NCBI GenBank assembly: GCA_963575745.1
Contig: CAUYUJ010018066.1
Coordinates: 111,001 to 175,000 of the forward strand
Direction: 5' to 3'
Length of the DNA stretch: 64,000 bases
From: Prorocentrum cordatum
Lineage: Eukaryota; Sar; Dinophyceae; Prorocentrales; Prorocentraceae
Shown: piece after piece, positions 30,480-44,560 of the stretch
Layout of the letters: each line of letters opens with the position of its first letter
How positions within the stretch are numbered: the stretch's first letter is position 1
The notes under the pieces: model-generated
What the model saw: only the letters and a program-made list of their open reading frames with translations
What the model was told of the DNA's origin: nothing
Database searches by the model: none
Translations under genes and position numbers: made by a program

Positions 30480-33400
30480 GCATCCCTCATCATCCTCTTC
30501 AGTAGCATCAGTGTAATCGTCATCATCACCAGCATCAGCATCATCACCATCAGCACCATCGTCAGCATCATCAGCAGCAACATCATCATCGTCATCGTCA
30601 TCAAAATCATAGCTGTCACCACAAACAGCAGCATCGTCGTCATCATCAACATCAGCGTTTTCATACTATGCGTACACCCATCATAATTATGAACACTAAA
30701 ATCAGCATTCTTTGCAAAAGCATCACCATCAGAAATACCAGCATCATCATTACCAACATCATCACATCATCCTCACCACCGAAATCGGCAGCCATATCAC
30801 CGCCATACCGTCAGCAACATCATGATCAGCGGCATTTTTCAGGAGCATCGTCAGCAGCAGCATCATCGTCATCGTCGTCCCCCTCCTCATCACCAGCGTC
30901 GTCATCATGATCAACATCACCATCATTGCCGACAGCAGTACCAACACCATATAATTATCACCACAATCATCGTCATCATCGGCATCACCATCATCACCAT
31001 CATCACCGGAAGCAGTACCAACATCCTGCCATCAGCACAATCATGATCATCATCGCCACCAGCACCAACATCGTCATCATCACCAACATCATCAGCATCA
31101 CTTTCCGATTCCTCATCAAAGGCAACGTCATCAACATCATACCATCAGGACCATCATCATCCTCATAATTGGCATCATCATAATCATCTTCGTCGGCAGC
31201 AGTATCATAACCATGTCATCAGTGCAATCATCATCACCACCACGGCAATCGTCATCATCATGAACGGCAACATCATCACCTGCACCATCATTACCAACCA
31301 TCATCATCAGCAACACCACAACCATTGTCAGCACCATCTTCACCACCACCACCACCGCAATGCTCACCATATACATCATCATAGTGATCAGCATGACCAC
31401 CACCACCAGCATCGTCATCATCACACTAGCCAGCATCACCTTCACCATCATCGGCACATTTATTATCACCAGCATCACCACCAACATCATCAATAACAAC
31501 CAGTATTATCATCATCATTGTCAGCGCCATCCTCATTCTCATCATCACCGGCAGCCGTATCAATATCATACGATCAGCACAACCTTGACCAGCATCACCA
31601 CAAACACCATCATCACCAGCACCATCAAGAGTAAACGCATCAGCGACAGCAGTATCAACATCATGCCATCAGCGCCATGATCATCATCGTATCCACCATC
31701 ATTAGCATCATCATTCATATTATCCCCATCATCGTCGACAGCAGTACCAGCATCATATCATCAACACAATCACCACCACCACCATCGCAATCATAAGCAT
31801 TACACTCACAAGCATCACCAGCACCATCATCAACAAGCATCAGCATTACCAGCACCACCATGACCACCATCAGCATCATCACCATCACCAGCACCATGCT
31901 GATCATCATCATCGTCATCATCATGATAACCGTCGGCATCATCATCACATTTGTCTCCACCACCACCATCACCAGCATCATCATCTGCATCATCACCAGA
32001 AGGACCACCATGATGAATATCATCGTCATCATCACCAGCATCAGCATCACCATCGTCATTATCACCATCATCATCACCAGCATCGCCATCACCACCATCA
32101 CCACCATCATCATCAGCACCATCACCACCACCACTGGCATTATCGTCGTCATCATTATCATCTGCATGTTCATCCTCATCCTCGTCCCCATCCTGATTAC
32201 CATCATCACCACTATCGGCCAGCAGCAATACCAACATCAAGCCGTCACCACAATAATGACTATCATCACCACCAACACAGACATCGTCATAATCAGCATC
32301 ATCGGCACCAGCATCAGCACGGGCGACAGCAGAATCGATAGTATACCATCAGCACCATCACCATTATCATCAGCATTATCACCATACGCAGCATCATGGG
32401 CATCATCAGCATCATCATCATAATTAGCTGCAGCAGTTTCATCATGATACCATGGGCACAATCAGCATCACCACCACCCCCGTCGAAATCAGAACCATCA
32501 TACTCATCCCCAGAACAACCACCAGAAGAACATCATCGGCAATCATCACCTTCACCACCACCCCCACCATTGCCATCAACATCATCATTACCACCACCCC
32601 CATCGTCATCATCAGTCTCACCATCACCAGAGTAATCACCACCACCACCATCGTCATCAACATCACCGTCATAATCACCACCACCATGAATATCAGCAGC
32701 ACCATTACCATCACCGAAACCAGCATATCATCGACATCATCGTCATCGTCACCACCATCATCACCATCATCACCACCATCACCATCATCGCCATCACAAT
32801 CAAAGCAATCATCGTCACAACCACCACCATCGCCACCACCATCATCGTCATCCTCATTACAACCACCATCATCACCACACTAATCAGCATCATTCCCATC
32901 ATCATCAGCATCAGCATCACCAGAAACATCACACGCATTATCATCACTATCATCATCACCACTACCACCGTCGTGAACAGCATCATCATCATCATCACGA
33001 CCACCACCATCATCATCAGCATCATCATCACCATCATCGCAATCATGTCCTCGCTAGCACCCCCAGAATCATCATCATCATCGGCACCAGTACCAACATC
33101 ACACCATCAGACCAATCATGGCCATGATCAGCACCAAAACAATCGTCATCATCATGAGCCTCAGCATCAGCAAAAGAAGTACCAGCGTCATACCTGCAAC
33201 ACCATCATCATTGTCTTCACCATGCTCATCAGCATTTGCATCATCAGCGGCACAAGTACAGCAATCATAAATCAGCACACTCATCATCACCACCACCACC
33301 ATCGCCATCATTATCATCGTACGCATCGTCATCACCACCACCAGCATTGCTAACCAGCATCATCAACAACACAATTGTCATTATCATCACCGCCACCACC

Positions 33401-36400
33401 GTCGTCATCATGACTATCATCATGATCATAACCAACATCCCCACCACCATCACCATCATCACAACAACCAGCACCGCCATAATCATCACCATCACCACTA
33501 CCACTATCATCACCAGCATCAGCATCATCAACATCATCACCATCATCATCATCATCCTCCTCATCTCCGGCATCGTCATCACCATCATCATTATCTCCAC
33601 CATCAGCAACGTCATCAGCAGCAGCAGTATCACCATCATACGATCAACACAATCATGATCATCAGCACCACCAGCACCATCAATATCAGCAGCACCATTC
33701 GCATTACGACCAGCGAAAGCTGTATCAACATCATACCGACCGTCATACTCATGACGACCGTCATACTCATGATGACTGTCATACTCATGATGACCGTCAT
33801 GCTCGTCACTACCAGCATCATCATCACCACCTCGCTGGCAACAGTATCAACATCATCACCACCGTCATCAGCACAATCATCACCACCACCACCACCATCG
33901 CCATCACAATCATCCGACTCATCAGTTCGTCACCACAACCATGACCAACCACCATCAACACCACCACCAACATCACTGCCATCATCATCATCATCACCGC
34001 CACCACCATTGGCATCACCAGACGCATCGCCACCACAAACATTATCATCATCATCATCATAATCATCACTTTGTTCACAGGAATCACCATGACCACTAGC
34101 ATCGCCAGCATCAGCAGCATCATCATTATCATCCGCACCATCATCGCCAGTACCATCATCACCATCATCATCAACATCATGGCCATCATCATCATCAGCA
34201 CCACCACCTTCATCACCAACAACATAATCATCAACACCACCATCTCAACCACCGTCATCATCATCGCCATCGGAATCCCCATGCTCTTCCGCATCCTCGT
34301 CCTCATCCCCATCCTCGTCATCATAATCGGCAGCAGTACCAGCATCATACCATCAACACAACCATGACCATCATCACCACCAGCACCAACATCATCATCA
34401 GCATCCGCATCAGCATCGGCTACAGCAGTACCAACATCATACCACCAGCGCCGTGATTACAATCATCATACTCACCACCGTAATCGTCATGCTCATCAAT
34501 AGTAGCACCATGGGCATCAGCATCATACCACCAGATCATCAGCAAATTCAGAACCACCACCGCCACCATCGCCACCATAATGACCATCATCAACACCACC
34601 ACCATTACCATCATTACCCCCACCATCATCACAATCATCGCCATCACCATCATCCCCACCATCATCACCGCCATCAACATTATCATCGCCATCGCCATGA
34701 TAAGCATGATAACCACTGCCATCAGCACCCGCGGCATCGTTATCGACATCATAATCATCATACTCATCATCAGCCACATCATCGCTATCGGTACCATCAT
34801 CATCACCAGCATCACCATCACCTCCTTTACCACCATCACCATCACCACACCAGAATCGTCATCATAATCCTCATCTTCAGACTCATCACCATCACAACCG
34901 CAATCACAATCAAAAAACCCATTATCAGCTTCAAAATCACAACCACCTTCATCACCATCACCACTACCAGCATACTCACCACCAGCGTCATCACCACCAG
35001 CATCATCATCCCCACAATCATCACCATCATCAACATCGTCATTACAAGTACCAGCATATCCACCACCACCACAACCATCATCATCAGCACAATCCTCATC
35101 ATCATCAGCATCGTCCTCATCCTCATCCGCATCATCGTGGCAAGCCGTAGCAAACTCATACCATCAGAACAATCATGATCATCATCACAACCGACAGCAT
35201 CATCGTCACCATCATCAGCATCATAATCAGCATCAGCAGAAGCAGCAGTATCAGCATCATACCACCAGCGCGAGAATCATCACCAACATCATCATCATCA
35301 TCAAACTCATCATCGTTAGCATCATCGCCCTCAGAAGAAGAACTAGCAGCATCATACAATCAGCACAATCATCACCACCACCATCGTCATCAAAATCAGC
35401 ATACTCTCCATCACCATCACCACCACGATCATCACCAGTTAGCATCATCAGCACTACCACCGCCACCATTCTAACACACCACCAAAGCCATCGTCATCCT
35501 GATCATTGTCATCAAAAGCCAGCATCATCATCAGCATTACCACGCCCATCATCATTACAACAAGAACCATCACAATTGTGATCACATCATCACAACCATG
35601 ATCATCGCAAGCACCAGCATCACCGTCATCATCACCATGACTACCACCGTTGCCAGCATCGCCATCATCATCACCGCCACCACCACCCACATCATCATCA
35701 TCATCACCATAATAATGCTCATCGGCATTAGCAGCATCGCCAGCTGCACAGTACCATCATCACACCACCAGCAAAATCAGCATCACCAACACAACCATCG
35801 TTATCGCAATCACCATACTCATCGCCATCATCACCGCCATCCCCATCATCGGCCATCATCATCACAATCACCACTGTCACTTCCACACCACCATCATCGC
35901 CATCACCATCATACATAATCACACTCATCGTCAGCATCACCACCAACACCGCCGTCACCATCACCACAATAATGATCAGCACAATAACCATCATCATCAG
36001 TACCATCATCAGCATCACCAGCAGAATCAGCATCGCTATCATGATCACCATCATCATCACCATCATCATCACGATCGTCACCAGCATCACCATGACCAGC
36101 ATCATCACCAAAATCACCATCACCACCAGCATCACCATCATCGTTACCAGAAGCACTAGCACCATTATCATCATCGCTGGCATGCTCAGAATCACCACCA
36201 CCAGAACCACCATCACCATCGTCATCACCATGAGCAGCAACAGCATCAACACCATGTCATCAGCACAATCATCATTACCACCACCACCACCACCATCGTC
36301 ATCATTGTCATCATGCTCATCATCATCAGCACCACCACAACCATAATCTTCAATCATCAGCACTATGACCACCAACATCATCATCACCACTATCACCACC

Positions 36401-36435
36401 ACCACCAACACCACCATTATCAACATCATCATCAC
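30480..36435. repeat. Degenerate CAT/ATC trinucleotide array 3 (6 kb)
   Basis: Nearly 6 kb of CAT/CAC/CAG/CGT triplets. It includes a local 18-bp-type tandem at 33743-33800 (CATACTCATGACGACCGT-like). Recurrent longer phrases such as GCAGCAGTACCAACATCATA occur every few hundred bases, which suggests a higher-order period. All long Met-, Asp-, Ile- or His-rich frames are artefacts. Confidence 0.92.
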
Positions 36436-36735
36436 GAGGGGCGCCGCTGGATGTCCCAAACAGGGGTTGGGGGGTTGGGACCCCCCTCCCCCTCTTTCCC
36501 CGATCCGTCGTCGGGGACACCCCCACCTCCCCTCCTTTCCCGATCCGTCGTCGGGGAATCCCGCCCCCCCCTTTCCCCCCTTTCCCGGTCCGTCGTCGGG
36601 GAGCCCCCCCTCCTCCCCCCCATTCAAAAAGGGAGGGAGGGGGTTCTGACCCCCCCCCCTCCCCCGCTTTGGCCGCCAAATTCGACCCCCCCCTTTCGCC
36701 ACGGCGCCCCCGGTCTCCGGAACCCGACCCTACCA
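36436..36735. repeat. GC-rich spacer with three hairpin-forming units
   Basis: C/G-rich DNA in which CCCGATCCGTCGTCGGG occurs three times (36498-36516, 36539-36555 and 36584-36601, the last with GGTCC). Each is an imperfect inverted repeat (CCCCGA...TCGGGG). A similar CCCCTTTGAAGGGGG style spacer occurs at 38265-38520 at the other end of the CACTACT array. Confidence 0.7.
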
Positions 36736-36795
36736 CCCCTAACACTGATCCTCGCCCTGACCTTGACCCCGAACCCTAACCCCAAACCCTAGCCC
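36736..36795. repeat. Telomere-like degenerate CCCTAA phrases
   Basis: CCCTAACACTGATCCTCG..., GAACCCTAACCCCAAACCCTAG: about seven phrases close to CCCTAA/CCCTAAA, directly before the CACTACT array. They may be an interstitial telomere-like relic; the tract is short and degenerate. Confidence 0.45.
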
Positions 36796-36796
36796 C

Positions 36797-38262
36797 GAGT
36801 AGTACTCACTACTCATTACGCACTACTCACTACCCACATTTCATTACTCACTACTCGCTACTCACTTCTTACTACTCACTACTCACGACTCACTACTCAC
36901 CACCCACGACTCACTACCCACTAACCACTGCTCCCTACTCCCTACTCCCTACTCACTACTCACCACTCACTACTCGCTACTCACTACGCACTACCCACTA
37001 CTCAATACTCGCTATTCACTAAGCACAACTCACTACCCACTACCCACTAATCACAAATCACTACTCATTACCCACTAACCACTATCCAATACTCGCTACT
37101 TCACTACTCACTACTCACTGCCCACAACTCACTACTCACATCCATTACTCGCTACTCGCTACTTCCTACACAATACTCACTAGTCACTACTCACTACTCG
37201 CTACTTCCTACTCCCTACTCGCTACCCAATACGCACTATTCACTACCCACTTCTCACTACTCAATACGCTCCCACTGCTCACTACTCACTACTTCCTACT
37301 CCCTTCTCACTACTCCCAACTCTGTAGTCACCACTCACTACCCAGTACTCAATACTCACTACTCACTAAACACCTCTACTGCCCACTACCCACTACCCAC
37401 TAACCACTATCCACTACTTACTACTGAGTACTCGCAATTCACTACTCACTATGCACTGCCCACAACTCACTACTCAAGATCCGCTACTCGCTACCCAATA
37501 CGAAATACCTACTACCCACTACGCACTACTCGCTACTCCTTACTCACTACTCCCTCCTCCCTACTCACCAGGCACTAATCGCAAGTCGCTACTCACTACT
37601 CACTACTCACGACTCACTACTCACTAACTTCTACTCGCTACTCCCTACTCACTACCCACTACTCAATACCCACTTCTCGCTTCTCACTACTCGCTACTCA
37701 CTACTCACTACTCACAACTCACTACTCATAACGCAGTACTCGCTACTCCGATCTCGCTACGCACTACTCCCTACTCACTACTCACTAGTGACTCCTGACT
37801 ACTCCCTCCTCACTACTCACTACTCACAACGCCCTACTCGCTACTGACTATTCACTTTTCGCTACTCCTTACTCGCTACTTCCTACTCGCTACTCGCTAC
37901 TCGCTACTCAGCACTCACTACTCACTACTCTCTACTCACTGCGCACTGCTCACTACCTACAACTCACTACTCACTCCTCGCTATTCGCTATTGTCTACTC
38001 CCTCATCCCTACTCCCTGCTTACTACTCACTATGCACTACTCACTACACACTACTCACTCCTCACTACTCACAATTCCTTATTTACTACTTCCTTCCCAA
38101 TACTCACTACTCACTAATCTCTACGCACTATTCACTACTACCACTACCCATTACCCACTACTCACTACTCACCACTTCCGATTCACAGCGCATTACTTAC
38201 TATCAGGTACCAACTACTCACCAATCGCTATTCAAAACACTCTACTCTCCGCTCACTACCCG
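36797..38262. repeat. CACTACT 7-bp repeat array
   Basis: About 1.47 kb of the heptamer CACTACT with variants (CGCTACT, CACTACC, CCCTACT, CACAACT). No open frame of meaning. Confidence 0.9.
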
Positions 38263-38525
38263 AGCGGCCCCCTCCCCAGCCCCCTGTTCGGCGCAAAGGG
38301 GGGGAGGGGGGGGGTTCGAACCCCCCTCCCTTTTGCAGCGCCAAGGGGGGAGGGGGGGGGGTCCGGAACCACCCGCCCCCCTTCAAAGGGAAGGGGGGTG
38401 GGGGGGCCACGCACCTCCCCCCCCTTTACGGGAGGGATGGGGGGGGGATCGAAACTCTCACCCCCCCTTTGAAGGGGGGGAGGGGGGGGGGGGGGTCTGC
38501 GAGCACCCCCCCCCGTTTTGTGTAT
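38263..38525. repeat. GC-rich spacer with paired poly(G)/poly(C) units
   Basis: Repeated units of type CCCCCCTTTGAAGGGGGGGAGGGGGG. The C-run and G-run of each unit are complementary and can fold. Confidence 0.7.
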
Positions 38526-38544
38526 TCAGGGACATACACTGGCG

Positions 38545-40550
38545 CGCTTTCCATCATCACCACCACCATCACCAGCATCACAATAATCATAAGCATCACC
38601 ATAATCATCACGATCACCATCAAGTGCATCGTAGGCACTAGCATCATCATCAGCACCAGCCATGCCATCATCACCACCATCACCATTATCATCAGCATCA
38701 TCATCAGCATCATCAATACCACCACCATCAGCACCATCATCATCATCACCAGCAGCATCATCATCACCACCACCGCCAGCCTCATCATCATCACCAGCGG
38801 CAGCAGTATCAGCACTATATCATCAGCACAATCATCATCACCAACACCATCATCGTCGGCATAATCACCATACGCATCATCATCACCATCATCATCATCA
38901 AACATCAACAATCACCAATCATCAACCATCATCAGCATCATGATCATCACCAGTACCACTGCATCATGATAATCGTTCCCAACACCATTATCACCCTCAG
39001 AGTAATCATCATGACCACAATCATCGTCATCACCATCACCACCATCGTCATCACCAACCATCATCACCAGCATCATCACCACCAACAGCATCATAAACAT
39101 CATCTTCATCACCATCATCACCGGCATCATCACCATCGCCATCAGTATCATCAACACCATCACCGTTGACATCATCGTCATCATCAGCATCATCATCATC
39201 AGCATCGTCACTACCACAACCACCATTATCATGTCCAGCATCATCTTCACCAGCATCCTCATCAACATTATAAATAAGCATCATCACTCACATCATGATA
39301 ACCCGCATCAGCATCACCATTACCAGCATCATCACCATCATCACCATCAGCATCATCATCGTCATCATCATCAACATCATCGTCGTCACCATCACCATCC
39401 TCTTCGTAACCACCATCATCAGCATCACCATCATCATCGTCATCACCAGCATCATCATGTCACCCCCACCAATACCACCACCATCATCATTCTCATCATG
39501 GCCACCACCATCAACGTCATGATCATCAGCATCAACATCGCCAAAACTAATACCACCGTCATCATCACCACCACCATCATCATCACAATCATCATCAGCC
39601 TTAGCATTATCACCACCACCATCATCATCACCATCATCAGGATCACCACCATCATCACAATCGTCATCATCAGAAGCAGCATTACCAGCATCACCGTCAT
39701 CGCCATCATCAGCATTCTCACCACCATCATCATCATTAACATCATTGGCATCACTACCACCACCACCAATTTCATCACCGTCATCATCATCACCACCATT
39801 ATCATCATCATCAACATCAGCACCAGCATCATCATCATCACCATCATCACAATAGTGGTCATCACCAACATCAGCATCATCATCACCACCACCATTATCA
39901 TCATCACCATCATCATCATCGGCATCCAAGCCTTCGCCACCACCAGCATCATCATCATCATCGTCAGCATCGTCACCGTCATCATCATTAGCATGATAAC
40001 CACCACCATCATCATCATCACCACCGGCATCATCACAACCATCATCACCAGCAGCAGGATCATTAGCATGAGCATCATTACCACGATCATCATCAGCATC
40101 ATCATCAACATCATCACCACCATCACCACCGTCATCATCGGCATCACCAGCATCATCATCGGCATGATCATCATCGTCAGCATCAACATGACCACCAGCA
40201 TCATCATCGTCATCATCATCACCATCATCATCAGCATCACCACCACCACACTCATCATCAACATCATCAACGCAAGCATCATCATCAACATCATCATCAC
40301 CACCAGCACCATCATCATCAACATAATCATCATCACCATCATCATAACAACCGTCGTCATCACCACCACCACAAATATCATCATCAGCATCAGCATCAGA
40401 TCAGTACCAGCATCGTCGCCACCACCACCACCATCGTCATTCTAATCATCATCACCATCATCATAATTGTCAGCGCCATCATCCTCAGCCTCATCATAAT
40501 CACCACCGTCATCAGTAGCATCCTCCTCTTCCCCAGCAGCATCACCATCA
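38545..40550. repeat. Degenerate CAT/ATC trinucleotide array 4
   Basis: 2 kb of the same triplet DNA as at 30480-36435. The 404-codon Ile/Thr frame and the 313-codon Met-rich frame on the other strand are repeat artefacts. Confidence 0.92.
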
Positions 40551-40554
40551 CAGA

Positions 40555-41750
40555 TCCATCCCGAGAGAAGGTCGGCTTGGGTTCCCAGAGCACCTGCCAA
40601 TCCACTCGGCCTCGTGGACAATCTGTTCCTGCTCGTCGCAAGGCGCCCCTGCCCGGCCCGGCCCTCGGAGCACTGCCACGATCGCTGAACCGCGCAGATG
40701 GCCAAATAAACTCTCCAGGAGGGGGAGGGGGGAATGACTCAGACACCCGCATTTGTTCGACAACTTCAGCCTGTGGAAACTGATTCGGGGCCCGAAAGCA
40801 AAGGCAAGGCATCGCACGAAAAAGCCGTGACCCAACGACTTCAACAAACCCTGCTGAAGTGGATCAACTACTCTTCCCACACCAGCACCAAAACACACTG
40901 TTCGGAGAGACTAGGCACTATCCCATACTACAAACGTGCCGACTACTGCAAAGATCGTCAAAACTTTGCGGAAAACAATCCTACCGACCACGAAAAACGA
41001 CGACAACCACTCGTTCACATGACTTGGCAGGACCGCAACAACGACATCGACAACAACCTGGTAAGGCTAGGCTAATATACCTACACTTCAATCTGGACGG
41101 CACCGAAAGGAGCCTAACATAAAACCTGCACAATATCGTCTACAAGCAGCACGAAAAACAATACGAGCTCCAGATCGACGAAAAGTACGGCAGGCGCGCC
41201 AAGTTCACCATGGACAACAGGACCGCGTTCCTCAGCTCAATGACCGACCCACAAAACAACATTGCATCAGGCTCGGAGCTACAGACACGAACCAATGACC
41301 TTGCAGACGCCCTGCGCACCTCAGGTGCATCGACACTCCACCCAGCCTGGGCCACATGCGTACTAGAGAAGCAGCGCAGACACATCACACCACCATCCAC
41401 ATACGACCAACCTGAATACGCACATCTACACGACGCCACTGGCTACCCCCCCTGGATTAAAAACTCCGGATCGGCACTGCAGGCCCCTTTGCATCGTCGT
41501 TATCAGACGGGGCCGGGAGTTTCGACCCTCGATTGTTCCTGGACCTTCAATTCTGGACCATGGCCTCCGAGATGACCCCGCGACAAGCCCGCGCGCCGAT
41601 TAACGGAAAGGCGCTGCAAGGTGCTGCGCACTGGAAGCAACAAGCTCTGTTTAGAATCGCCCACGCCGAGTGGTAAACATGACTTGTAGGAAGTCACTAG
41701 CAGAAACGCAACTTTGGCAACGTAGCTGGGGCCGGATTTTGTCGTGAGCG
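40555..41750 (+). pseudogene. Unique segment with a decayed plus-strand ORF
   Basis: Lower GC than its neighbours and non-repetitive. Plus-strand frames with ordinary amino-acid composition can be chained with interruptions. One is 40734-41075 (TQRLQQTLLKWINYSSHTST; MTWQDRNNDIDNNLVRLG). The other ends a frame with LIYLHFNLDGTERSLT at 41120 (TAA), then continues in the same frame from 41123 (NLHNIVYKQHEKQYELQIDE) through MDNRTAFLSSMTDPQNNIAS to about 41575. It looks like a decayed gene, possibly from a non-LTR retroelement, but no diagnostic motif is visible. Confidence 0.35.
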
Positions 41751-41939
41751 GCGGTGGAAATAATGGGCGGAATGCGAACTTCCGGTCGTCACCCCATTTG
41801 GCGATTATAATATTAAAAGGGGGTGAGGATGCACCGGGAATTTTGCCGCTGCGGCCTCTACATCATTGCGCCAGGGCCCCGTGGCCTAACGGGAACCGAA
41901 CCTCAAAGCTTTTTCCCCGACCTCTGCGGTCCGGACTTC

Positions 41940-42579
41940 TTAATCCAGGGGGTTTGCTCAGCGTCCACCTAAAAAGCGGGCGCCCACGCCGATCATGGCG
42001 CATTCGCCATTTTCTGCAACCACCACTGCGATGGGCGTCACCACTCGCGCATTTGCTCAGCGTCCACCTAAAAAGCGGGCGTCCACGCCGAACGCGGCGC
42101 ATTCACCTTTTTCTGCAACCGCCGCGAGAGCTTCGCCGCCCGTGAATTTGCTCAGCGCCCACTACAAAAACGGGCGGCCACGCCGAACATGGCGCATTCA
42201 CAATTTTTGCAACCGCCCCCGCGAGAGCGTCGCCGCTCGCGCTTTTGCTCAGCGCCTACCAAAAAAGGCGCCCGCGCCAAACATGGCGCATTTACAATTT
42301 TTTGCCGCCGCCGCGAGAGCGTCGCCGCTCGCGCATTGGCTCAGCGCCCACCGAAAAAACGGGCGCCCACGCCGAACAAAGCGCATTCACCATGTGTTGC
42401 AACCGCCACCGCGGGAGCGTCGCCGCTCGCGCATTCGCTGAAAGTCCACATAAAAAGCGGGCGCCCACGCCGAACAAGGCGCATCCACTTTCTTTCTGCA
42501 ACCGCGGCGAGAGCGTCGCCGCTCGTGCACGTGCTCAGCGCCCACCTGAATATATACATATATATATATATATATATAC

Positions 42580-42637
<58 letters not shown>

Positions 42638-43430
42638 AAAAAAGCGCGCGCCGAACGAGGCGCAGACGCAGTTTTTTACAACCACCGCGAGAGCATCGCC
42701 GCTCGCGCATTTCCTCGGCGCCCACCTAAAAAGCGGGCGCCCGCGCCGAACCAGGCGCATCCACCATCCCTTGCATCCGCCAACACAAGAGCGTCGCCGC
42801 TCGTGCATTTGCCCAGCGCCCACCAAAAAAAGAAACGGGCGCCCGCGCCGAACAAGGCGCATTCACTATTTTTCTGCAACCGCGGCGAGAGCGCCGCCGC
42901 TCGTGCACGCGCTCAGCGCCCACCTAAAAAACGGGCGCCCCGGCCGAACAAAACGAACGTACCATTTCTTGCAGCCGCCGCCGCGAGAGCGCCGCCGCTC
43001 GTGCAATTGCGCAGCGTTTACCTTGCGGGCGTCCACGCCGAATAATGCGCATTCTCCATTTGTTGCAACCGCCGCGAGAGCGTCGCCGCTCGCGCAGTCG
43101 CGCAGCGTTCGCCAAAAAAGCGGGCGTCCATGCCGAACGAGGCACAGTCACCATTTGCGCGCAACCACCGCGAGAGCGTCGCCTCTCGCGCTTTTGCTCA
43201 GCACCCACCTAAAAACAAGCGCCCACGCCGAACGAAGCGCGTTCACCAGTTTTGGCAACCGCTACCGCGAGAGCGTCACCGCTCGCGCATTTGCTCAGCG
43301 CCCGCCTAAAAAGCGGGCGCCCACGCCGAACCATGCGCATCCACGTTTGTTTTGCAGCCGCCGCGAGAGCGCCGCTCGCGCGCGTGCCCGACGCGCGCCG
43401 CAGGAGCAGAAGAAACACCGCATAGAAAAA
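41940..43430. repeat. ~95-bp satellite, block 1
   Basis: About 15 tandem units of 92-98 bp. Each contains GCGAGAGCGTCGCCGCTCGC (ends GCGAG and CTCGC complementary), then GCTCAGCGCCCACCTAAAAA, GCGGGCGCCCACGCCGAAC, a GCGCATTCACCATTT-type phrase and TTGCAACCGCC. An (AT)/(ATAC) microsatellite interrupts it at 42548-42635. Because the unit lacks stops in some frames it yields long spurious ORFs. Confidence 0.92.
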
Positions 43431-43724
43431 ATCACACAAAAAAACGCATAACAAAAAAGACGGGGGGGGGGCAACAACAGCGCAAACAATCGCAATATTA
43501 TATATATATATATATGTGCACAAGTGGCACGTGTGTGCCCAGGCTCATACAAAAAAACTGAAGGGGCGTTTAAAGCAGGAGTGGAATTCAACATCGAAGT
43601 CGCACTCGAGCGCAAGTGGGGTTGCCACACCTTGCGACGCGCGTACCCGGACCCCCCAGGAAGCCTCAGGAGGCCCGACTTGGATACCAGAAGAGGCTCC
43701 AGGAGGCCCCAGGATTGTGAGTGT

Positions 43725-43802
<78 letters not shown>

Positions 43803-44468
43803 CGTGTGCGTGTGCGTGTGTGTGTGTGTGGTGTGTGTGTGATGTATGCTTTGTGTGGTGCGTGCTTTTTGTGTGTTGTAGGTGTTGTGTGTGCGTGTGT
43901 TATGTTTGTCTAGCGTGTGATGTGTTGGGCGTGATTTGCGTCTCTGTGCGCATGTAGTTCTGAAACCCCAGGAGGCCCCAGGAAGCCCCAGGCGGCCCCA
44001 GGAGGCCCTAGGAGACCCCAGGAGGCTTCAGGAGGCCCCAAGAGGCCCCAGGAGGCCGCAGGAGGCCCCAGGAGGCCCCAGGAGGTTCCAGGAACCCCCC
44101 AGGAGGCTCCGAGGCGGGGTCTGCGGTGCCAGAAGGTTCAGAAAGCCCCAGGAGGCCCCAGGAGGTTCCAGGAGGCGGCTCCGAGGCGTGGTCTGGGGCT
44201 CGATTTTGGAAGGATTTTTCAAGCGAAACCGCCATTCCCTGAGAATCGGGGTCACAATTATTGAAATTACCAAGTGTTTTTGAAGGTTTTATGTTAAAAT
44301 ATTGAAATTGCCATGTGTTTTTGGACCCTGACGTCACGATCTGCGTGATGGGTGCCACCGGTTTTCATAATTTCGAGGATGTCCCGAGCGAAACGCCCAG
44401 AAAAATCGCGGACGCGTGCGCACTAATCGCCTCTGAGCTCTACTCCCTCGGAGAGGTGCGCATGAGAA

Positions 44469-44508
<40 letters not shown>

Positions 44509-44560
44509 CATACATACATACATTTATGTGTATATATATATATATATGAAGAAAACAACG
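43431..44560. repeat. Interruption of the satellite: AT, TG and CCCCAGGAGG repeats
   Basis: In order: an A-rich stretch, (TA)n at 43497-43515, unique DNA, (TG)n at 43724-43850, a CCCCAGGAGG minisatellite at 43970-44190, unique sequence at 44200-44465 and (TA)n/(TACA)n at 44470-44550. It separates the two satellite blocks. AT microsatellites stand at both edges. Confidence 0.8.

Noticed and set aside
39231-40445. 404-codon Ile/Thr/His frame and Met- or Asp-rich frames on the other strand
   Set aside because: These are translations of degenerate CAT triplets in different frames; similar frames occur in every CAT array of the window.
42189-43451. 420-codon frame with repeated Arg/Ala/Pro motifs
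   Set aside because: It is the ~95-bp satellite read through in one frame. Other frames of the same DNA are equally open, and unit length varies out of multiples of three.
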